Positions 15,484-20,138 of a stretch of 20,138 nucleotides of DNA are shown piece after piece (the first letter of the stretch is position 1; every line of letters begins with the position of its first letter). Below the pieces are notes generated by a model. The model saw only the letters and a list, made by a program, of their open reading frames with translations, had not been told where the DNA came from and searched no databases. Source of the stretch: CAZPBC01 sp964584775 (GTDB lineage: Bacteria > Chlamydiota > Chlamydiia > Chlamydiales > SLFE01); NCBI GenBank assembly GCA_964584775.1, contig CAZPBC010000037.1, positions 1-20,138 of the forward strand, written 5' to 3'. Position numbers and translations under genes: made by a program.

Positions 15484-16049
15484 CGCTTCTCCTTTGGATG
15501 TCGCCGCTCTCTGCGACAGAGTGGGCAAGTCTCTCTCAGCAATTTTCAAATGCAAATGATCCTGCACCTGCTTATTGGGCGTGTTACCGCGCCTTTTTTG
15601 AGGATCCGTCACTACCTGAGTCAAGACTTCGGGAGCTAGAGCAGCAGCTAGGGCTACCGAAACAGCAAGTCTATCCCCCCGCTGATTACCCTTTTCTGCA
15701 AAAGACACTCTTTCCACTCTTGATCTTCACCTTTCTCCTCCTCTCGCTCGCGATCTGGCTCCGGAGTCCGCTCTCCAAAAGGGTCGCATTCGCTTTCTTG
15801 CTTCTATTTTTAGGAACATTCTCCTTCCTCAAAATACAAGCCCTATCGACTCCTGTCTATGCGACGCTGATCCGTCCTGCACCTCTCTTCACAGAAGCAG
15901 ACGTGACAAGTCCCACCGTTCAAGGCGATTTTCTCTTTGCGGGTACGCTTGTCAAAGTGCGCCGTGAAAGCGAAGGTGACTTCTTCTTTGTGGAAACCCT
16001 CACAGGGGAGATTGGCTACCTTCCCGTCGACCACCTCCGCTCTTTATAA
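15453..16049 (+). CDS. BatE-like membrane protein with C-terminal SH3-type domain
   Basis: A 198-aa protein. It has a signal peptide (about 1-21, cleavage after PLSA), a short helical region with the YWACYRAFF pattern, two transmembrane helices at about 88-106 and 111-128, then a C-terminal bacterial SH3-like domain (about 136-198, ending GEIGYLPVDHLRSL). BatE proteins combine a helical/TPR region, two membrane helices and SH3b, and close bat operons, so position and architecture agree. The helical part is short compared with a full TPR array. It is the last gene of the seven-gene plus-strand run; no convincing terminator is visible in the 20 nt before the convergent transposase. Confidence 0.72.
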   Translation: MGKTSFRILLTLLLWMSPLSATEWASLSQQFSNANDPAPAYWACYRAFFEDPSLPESRLRELEQQLGLPKQQVYPPADYPFLQKTLFPLLIFTFLLLSLAIWLRSPLSKRVAFAFLLLFLGTFSFLKIQALSTPVYATLIRPAPLFTEADVTSPTVQGDFLFAGTLVKVRRESEGDFFFVETLTGEIGYLPVDHLRSL

Positions 16050-16069
16050 GCTGCGGTGCTCGGTGAGCG

Positions 16070-17146
16070 TCACAAATCTAATCGATCCTCATATATAATT
16101 CCGAACTGAGAAATGGCGTCCTTCCAGCCTTTGACCGACATTCTCCATTTTTCTGAGAGATTTTCTACTGTTAGATAGAGCAATTTCAACAGTGACTCAT
16201 CTGAAGGGAAAGCTGCTCTGTTTTTTGTTACTTTGCGAAATTGACGGTGTAGAGCTTCAACAGCACTTGTCGTATAAATGATCCTTCGGATCTCTTCAGG
16301 AAACTTGAATAATGACCTGATATTTTCCCATTGATTCACCCAAGGCTTCACGGCAAGAGTGTATTTTTCCTCCCATTTATCCTGGAGCTTTTGAAGATGA
16401 TTTTTTGCCTCTTCTTCACTCGCAGCTCGGTAGATCAATTTTAAGTCTTTCATAAACTCCTTAGCGACTTTGTGAGGGAGGAACTTAAGAGTGTTCCGAA
16501 TCATGTGTATGATGCAGAGTTGCACTTCAACTTTTGGAAAAACCGTTTGAATGGCATCTGGAAGCCCCTTCAGACCATCAGCACAAGCGATCAAAATATC
16601 TTCTACTCCACGATTTTTTAGTTGTGTAAAGACTTTTAGCCAAAACTTCGCCCCTTCGTTCTCTCCAATCCAAAGTCCCAGAACCTCCTTTCTCCCTTCT
16701 GAATTAATTCCTAGACAGGTGTAGGCCTCTTTAGAGACAATTTTGCCATTCTCTCGAACTTTGTAATGGATAGCATCGAAATAGGTGATAAGATACACCC
16801 TATCAAGGGGCCTGTTCTGCCAGCTCATCGCGACTTCAAGGACCTTGCTCGTGATATTTGAAATGGCTGTAGGAGAGACATTTGCCCAATAGATCTCTTC
16901 GAGATGATCTTGGATCTCCACAGGTGCAGGAGGGCTTTTTACGGTTTTAGAGTTTTCACTGTTACCCGTCTTCTTTCCTTCTTGAGCATTTTTTGAATAG
17001 CCGAGGTGCTCTTCCATTTCTTTATCGAGCTCCTTTTCGACCATGTCACCTAGAAGGCGCTGAAGGAGACCATTTTTGCCTGTAAGGTCTTCCATGGACT
17101 TGCATTTTTCGAGTTCTTTATCGATATCGGTACTCTTGAACTTCAT
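16070..17146 (-). CDS. IS256-family transposase with an internal in-frame deletion
   Basis: A DDE transposase of the Transposase_mut (IS256) family, 358 aa. The catalytic triad is visible: D124 (TYFDAIHYK), D190 (CADGLKGLPDAI) and E297 (YTTSAVEALHRQFRK). Other family blocks are VLGLWIGENEGAKFW, QLCIIHMIRN and FPEEIRRIIYTT. Full members are near 400 aa. Here the sequence jumps from SKTVKS (66-71) through PPAPV to EIQDHLEEIY (77 on), skipping roughly 45-50 residues that normally hold the IPRDR and ARGM segments of the DNA-binding region. There is no frameshift or stop, so a protein can be made but may not bind its ends. The start is supported by AGGAG 6 nt upstream. It is convergent with the bat block. 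Confidence 0.88.
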   Translation of the reverse strand: MKFKSTDIDKELEKCKSMEDLTGKNGLLQRLLGDMVEKELDKEMEEHLGYSKNAQEGKKTGNSENSKTVKSPPAPVEIQDHLEEIYWANVSPTAISNITSKVLEVAMSWQNRPLDRVYLITYFDAIHYKVRENGKIVSKEAYTCLGINSEGRKEVLGLWIGENEGAKFWLKVFTQLKNRGVEDILIACADGLKGLPDAIQTVFPKVEVQLCIIHMIRNTLKFLPHKVAKEFMKDLKLIYRAASEEEAKNHLQKLQDKWEEKYTLAVKPWVNQWENIRSLFKFPEEIRRIIYTTSAVEALHRQFRKVTKNRAAFPSDESLLKLLYLTVENLSEKWRMSVKGWKDAISQFGIIYEDRLDL

Positions 17147-17168
17147 GACAGACTCCTGTGAAATAAAT

Positions 17169-17200
17169 CTTATATCCTCCCCCCTCCGAGGAAAGGGGAG
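17169..17200 (-). promoter_or_regulatory. Transposase leader: -10 box and G/C hairpin
   Basis: Upstream of the transposase ATG on the minus strand lies TATAAG (17169-17174), immediately preceded by an inverted repeat. CTCCCC and GGGGAG form a 6-bp stem extended by CCT/AGG, with a 3-nt bulge (17177-17200). Such a hairpin could block read-through transcription into the transposase or overlap its promoter. No clear -35 is visible. Function is inferred. Confidence 0.35.
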
Positions 17201-17269
17201 TAGATCACTTTTAGGCTATATGCCTTCATTCACTTACACAGTTAGATTGACACTTTCCATAATGGATAG

Positions 17270-17443
17270 GCTGCAACTCTTGCCGCAGTGTCCTTAGCGA
17301 AATATCCATTTTTGATAGGGAGCTCACGATGAAAAGATTTCGAATCGTCTATATCGGATCCTGACATACAACCTCCACTGCATACTTCAGAAAGAGATCA
17401 TATTTTTGGTGATGATTTTATGTCATCCGTAGTTAGTACCTAA
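17270..17443 (+). pseudogene. Possible 3' gene fragment next to the insertion sequence
   Basis: Right after the IS terminus a plus-strand frame reads 20 codons (AATLAAVSLAKYPFLIGSSR), one TGA at 17330, then 36 codons with a protein-like composition (DPDIQPPLHTSERDHIFGDD) to a TAA at 17441. It has no start and no identifiable family. This fits the tail of a gene whose front was lost when the IS inserted or its left side was deleted. A second reading is a tiny ORF in another frame at 17329-17364 (11 aa, MKRFRIVYIGS), which has GGGAG 6-7 nt upstream. Either may be chance; the stretch 17260-17460 otherwise shows no gene. Confidence 0.3.
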
Positions 17444-17460
17444 TTTATCTAAGGTCCTAT

Positions 17461-18996
17461 CTAGAGAGCTTCGAACTGTTCGATCACACCTTCACTATAT
17501 TCAATTCCCTCTTGAATGGTATCGAGGACCCATTTTAAAGAGTGGATTTGATCCTGCAGCTCTTCAGGGAGGGGACCGGGAAGATCCACTACTGATAGGT
17601 AGGCTCTCACCTCTTCTTGAAGGAGCAGGGCTTCTTGAAGGATCTCTCTGCAGGTGGCTGCTCCGGATGTCGGGACGAGGGATAGGTGAGGGACAAGCAA
17701 CCCTACCAGCTTGGTATAGCTTCGATGTTTTTGAAACTCACGGAAAACACGGAGTTTTGAGTGTTGCAACTCCATATTCCAACCGATCAGATTCATCCGG
17801 AGTTTTAGGGCCGCGATCTGTTGCTGAGTGTTTTCTTCTCTACAAGAGGTAGGGTGGCGCTTTTGAGGGCTTATTCGAAGACGGAGTTTTTTTTGGACCT
17901 GGTTGATTCTGTTTATACAGTGATCGACTTCAAGACATCTTTTGAAAAGGGTACGGACTTCAGGAGCAAACCATCCAATAAAGGTTTCTGCATTTCTGAG
18001 TGTCGTCTCCATATTGACGTGTCGATCTGAGCGAAAGGGGATCGATAGAGAAAAGAGAAGGAAGGGATACTCTTGGAGAATCGTGGTGGCAATCTTTGTA
18101 AATGCCTCCTTCAATCGAGGCTTCGTTTGAAAGAGCTTCGCAGCGGTGCTCGGCGCGTGTCTACAGAGTTGAATGAGTCCCGTGATTTGCTCATCTTTTG
18201 ATCCGTGAATAAAGCGGATATCGACTGAAGATGTGTAGGGTTGGTTGGGAAGATACTGGTGGAGATAGGTGGTGAGTTTTTCAATGGAATGGAGAAGTCG
18301 GATGAGCTCACCTAACTCCCTTTTAGCACCCTTAAAAGCTCCGAAGTGCTCATTTAAAGTCCTGAGAAGGGTGACAGTGAACTGAACCCTGAGTGCCACA
18401 CTTTTTAACTGGACAGCAAACTCGAGTCTTCCCACTGCAGGAAAGTTTAAAATGGTCTCATAGAGAGGCGACTGCATGAAGGGTTTGAGTTGTCCGATGA
18501 AGGGTTTACAGTATCGAAGCAGGTGGCGGAGTTCATGAGTTAGCGCCCGACGGGGATCGACTTTTGCTCTTCTCGCGAGTTGGAGGAGTCGATCGACAGG
18601 AGACCTGAGACAGGACCTTTCAAACTCAGTGGTAGGCACTCTCATCTGAAAGAGGGACTTTGTGGGCTCCATCAATTCTGGACAAAGGGCTTCGACAAAT
18701 TCAACGAGTTTTTCTAAAAGCTCTTGGTCATTTGTTGCCGCATCAAAAGGCTGTGCAACCCTTAGGACCCGCACCGCTACATCATGCACTCTTTTTGCCT
18801 CTACAGGGTGCTGACGGAAGTAGAGCGCTGTCAGCGGAGAGCGGTTCCAAAGCGTGATCAGACGTCTCTCTTGTTCTCTTACCCCTTCCTCTAACAGCTC
18901 TTCAATGGCTCTCTGGATCTTCAAGAATTCATCGGAAGGAACCTTTGCCGCTCTAGCCGCGATATCAGCTGGTTGAACTGTAGAGAGATGAATCAT
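17461..18996 (-). CDS. Unrecognised helical protein, 511 aa
   Basis: I do not recognise this protein. It is almost entirely predicted helix, rich in Leu, Glu, Arg and Lys, with no signal peptide or clear membrane span. A moderately hydrophobic stretch near 320-330 (EYPFLLFSLSIPF) is too short and interrupted. Cys and His are scattered without a metal motif. The acidic/basic heptad-like C-terminal half (about 365-511) could form a coiled coil. No repeat period is evident. The start is the only plausible ATG, but no Shine-Dalgarno precedes it. It is monocistronic between the IS debris and the palindrome cluster, with its own promoter-like sequence. The length and unbroken frame argue for a real, expressed gene. 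An effector role is possible from context only. Confidence 0.8.
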   Translation of the reverse strand: MIHLSTVQPADIAARAAKVPSDEFLKIQRAIEELLEEGVREQERRLITLWNRSPLTALYFRQHPVEAKRVHDVAVRVLRVAQPFDAATNDQELLEKLVEFVEALCPELMEPTKSLFQMRVPTTEFERSCLRSPVDRLLQLARRAKVDPRRALTHELRHLLRYCKPFIGQLKPFMQSPLYETILNFPAVGRLEFAVQLKSVALRVQFTVTLLRTLNEHFGAFKGAKRELGELIRLLHSIEKLTTYLHQYLPNQPYTSSVDIRFIHGSKDEQITGLIQLCRHAPSTAAKLFQTKPRLKEAFTKIATTILQEYPFLLFSLSIPFRSDRHVNMETTLRNAETFIGWFAPEVRTLFKRCLEVDHCINRINQVQKKLRLRISPQKRHPTSCREENTQQQIAALKLRMNLIGWNMELQHSKLRVFREFQKHRSYTKLVGLLVPHLSLVPTSGAATCREILQEALLLQEEVRAYLSVVDLPGPLPEELQDQIHSLKWVLDTIQEGIEYSEGVIEQFEAL

Positions 18997-19030
18997 TGAA
19001 AATAGCGTTTATCAAAAAAATATTTCATCA

Positions 19031-19060
19031 ATCATACTAAAAATGAGCGATTTATGTCAT
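19031..19060 (-). promoter_or_regulatory. sigma70-like promoter of the 511-aa gene
   Basis: Minus strand: ATGACA (19055-19060), an 18-nt spacer, then TATGAT (19031-19036), about 35 nt before the ATG at 18996. Five of six bases in each box match consensus. The palindrome cluster begins about 10 nt upstream of the -35 box, a position suited to regulator binding. Confidence 0.5.
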
Positions 19061-19070
19061 TTTCAAACTT

Positions 19071-19137
19071 CCTTATTTTCGAAAATGGCCAAAAACGAAA
19101 ATAAGAGAAATCCTTATTTTCACCGACGAAAATAAGG
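19071..19137. repeat. Cluster of CTTATTTTCG palindromes
   Basis: Within 67 bp the decamer CTTATTTTCG or its complement occurs four times in alternating orientation: 19072-19081 (+), 19096-19105 (-), 19112-19121 (+, last base A in the next position) and 19128-19137 (-). They pair as two stems: CTTATTTTCG/CGAAAATAAG around a 14-nt loop, and CCTTATTTTC/GAAAATAAGG around ACCGAC. Copy 1 also runs into its own complement (ATTTTCGAAAAT, 19075-19086), giving a fifth half-site. It could be operator sites, a bidirectional terminator, or an intergenic palindromic repeat. No gene for a binding protein is adjacent. Confidence 0.8.
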
Positions 19138-19345
19138 GTTTCTACTTATGAACATAAGATGCTAAGCGTCAAGAATGGTGAGGTTTTTGTCTGTTCTGCT
19201 ATTTCTGCTCGATGAAGTTCAGATGCACATTTCTCATCTTCACCTGGATAGAATCTTATCAGGGTTAAGTTAGTGAATAGAAGTGGGTATCCATTCGCTA
19301 TCGATCCCTTCTTAAACCCATCTTTTGGCGGAGTCGCCAAGCTCT
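19138..19345. other. Intergenic segment, possible small ORF remnant
   Basis: No firm gene. A minus-strand frame (19146-19340, 64 codons, TTG start) reads GSIANGYPLLFTNLTLIRF and GEDEKCASELHRAEIAEQTK, which is protein-like. The opposite strand is partly readable too (SGYPFAIDPF). The lack of a normal start, and a start placed inside the hairpin after the LRR gene, argue against translation. It may be a decayed coding piece or a conserved non-coding repeat. Confidence 0.25.
19325..19340 (-). terminator. Hairpin after the LRR gene
   Basis: A perfect 6-bp stem TTGGCG/CGCCAA with a 4-nt loop lies 5 nt past the LRR stop codon. No T tract follows on the minus strand (AAGATGGG), so it may be a weak or Rho-assisted terminator or an mRNA-stabilising 3' hairpin. 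Confidence 0.35.
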
Positions 19346-20138
19346 TTAAGAGAAGACATTTGTAACAGGATCACGTGTCATCACGATCTTGGGGAATAAA
19401 TTGAGCTCTAGGGTCACTTCTTCTATTTTTGTTCCTTCTTTAAACGTATTTGAATTCACCAAAATATAAAAGAGGAGTCGAAAGTCTGATAAGGAAATAA
19501 TCTCTTCTACGGGGCTGCCTGTTAGATTCGTCAACCAAGAGATCAATGTGTCTTTTGTGATACTCAGCCGTCTAAGATTTTTTAAACTTTGTACAAAGAC
19601 ATCCAAGCTACAGATCGTATCTTTAAATTTTAGTTCTCGAATGCTTTGCAAATGAATCCACTCTTTCTCCGGTACTTGACTTGTGTTTCTTAAAACAAGC
19701 CATTCAAGAGAAGGCATCTTTCCTATGATTCTAAAAGCAGTGGAGTTTATGTCACATTCTCCCAAATAAAGTCTCTTCAATGAAGGGAGCTTTGACAGTG
19801 CTTTGAGAGTGGAGTTTGTTAATTTGTGTTGATATATACGGACCGCTTCGATTGAAGGACATGTTCTTGCTAATTCCTCAGCGTACGTAGCATCAATGCT
19901 GATTTGATGAAAGTTGGCATATCGAAGATAAGGCCCCATTGCAAATGCAACACGCGCATATCTGTTTTTTACTGCTGTGGTCACAGCTCTTCTATCAGCT
20001 CTTTTGTGGCCAAATCGTTCGAGGGTCTTAACAAGTGCTACATGTTCTCTATTAATCACAGTTGCTAGATGGCACTGAGCAAGTCGCATTAATCTTTTTG
20101 ACACTTGCCTCACGCTCGTCAACAAACCCTCACTCAGT
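19346..20138 (-). CDS. Leucine-rich-repeat protein with partial F-box-like N-terminus (5' end outside window)
   Basis: The frame is open to the right edge (264 codons visible); no internal ATG/SD start is convincing, and a TTG at 20125 is probably not the start. The first visible residues (LSEGLLTSVRQVSKRLMRL) resemble the second half of an F-box, where a VxKRWxRL-type pattern follows a short helix. Several irregular leucine-rich repeats of 22-26 residues follow: LKALSKLPSLKRLYLGECDI, GKMPSLEWLVLRNTS, LQSIRELKFKD and LKNLRRLSITKD. F-box/LRR proteins are eukaryotic substrate receptors of SCF ubiquitin ligases, and amoeba-associated intracellular bacteria, including Chlamydiota, carry such proteins as presumed effectors. 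The LRR call is good; the F-box call is tentative because half the domain is missing. The C-terminal 60 residues lack LRR spacing. Confidence 0.75.
   Translation of the reverse strand, partial: LSEGLLTSVRQVSKRLMRLAQCHLATVINREHVALVKTLERFGHKRADRRAVTTAVKNRYARVAFAMGPYLRYANFHQISIDATYAEELARTCPSIEAVRIYQHKLTNSTLKALSKLPSLKRLYLGECDINSTAFRIIGKMPSLEWLVLRNTSQVPEKEWIHLQSIRELKFKDTICSLDVFVQSLKNLRRLSITKDTLISWLTNLTGSPVEEIISLSDFRLLFYILVNSNTFKEGTKIEEVTLELNLFPKIVMTRDPVTNVFS

Larger units (their letters stand above)
16070..17259 (-). mobile_element. Degenerate IS256-type insertion sequence
   Basis: The transposase gene plus a 3' flank ending in an IS256-like terminus: on the plus strand TTACACAGTTAGATTGACAC then TTTCC (17234-17259). 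Its complement carries the GTGTCA...CTGTGTAA pattern common at ends of this family. The matching inverted terminus should lie left of 16070. Only 20 nt separate the transposase stop from the batE-like stop, and neither they nor the adjacent sequence contain it. No direct repeat flanks were found. The left boundary is therefore truncated, and the element looks immobile by itself. Confidence 0.7.

Noticed and set aside
16052..16074. Shared GCGGTGCTCGG between this site and about 18142-18152, considered as an IS end or target repeat
   Set aside because: An 11-base match is expected by chance in 20 kb, and the second copy lies inside the coding region of the 511-aa gene with no element boundary.
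17260..17268. Target-site duplication next to the IS terminus
   Set aside because: The 8-9 bases after the terminus have no match near the left side of the transposase gene.

Overview
The window looks like a chromosomal segment of a Gram-negative, host-associated bacterium. My best guess is an amoeba-associated member of the Chlamydiota (Simkania/Parachlamydia-like). The reasons are tandem Sel1-repeat paralogues without signal peptides, a partial F-box/LRR-like protein, a ParB gene with no ParA beside it, and A+T-rich accessory blocks flanking a denser housekeeping core. The taxon is inferred from gene content, not from a marker gene.

Layout. (1) Positions 1-5223, minus strand: a tandem family of Sel1-repeat proteins. 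There is one gene cut by the left edge, two complete genes (692 and 619 aa, with ten and nine 41-residue repeats), and a 54-codon remnant of a fourth copy. The two complete genes share an upstream cassette containing a sigma70-like promoter. (2) Positions 5251-8077, minus strand: a compact housekeeping run read as membrane-anchored helical protein, biotin protein ligase, tRNA-Arg(ACG), metallo-beta-lactamase-fold hydrolase (glyoxalase II-like) and 2-Cys peroxiredoxin. (3) Positions 8137-16049, plus strand: seven genes with overlaps or a 5-base gap, in the order parB, copA (P1B-type Cu+ ATPase), batA, batB, a TPR protein in the batC position, batD, and a batE-like SH3 protein. (4) Positions 16070-17259, minus strand: an IS256-family transposase that has lost a block in its N-terminal third, with one recognisable terminus. 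It abuts a possible gene fragment. (5) Positions 17461-20138, minus strand: an unrecognised 511-aa helical protein, a dense cluster of CTTATTTTCG-type palindromes, and the 3' part of a leucine-rich-repeat protein whose visible N-terminus resembles the end of an F-box.

How it fits together. Blocks 2 and 3 diverge from a 59-bp gap at about 8078-8136 and look like stable chromosome: biotinylation of acetyl-CoA carboxylase, thiol and peroxide detoxification, chromosome segregation, copper export, and the Bat envelope-stress/aerotolerance complex. Blocks 1, 4 and 5 look accessory. They hold repeat-rich candidate host-interaction proteins that duplicate and decay, plus IS debris. The most interesting signals are a bipartite NLS-like basic linker conserved in the Sel1 paralogues, the recombination remnant at 5059-5223, the palindrome cluster at 19071-19137, the partial F-box/LRR gene, and a tRNA that ends 12-15 nt before a start codon with no Shine-Dalgarno sequence.
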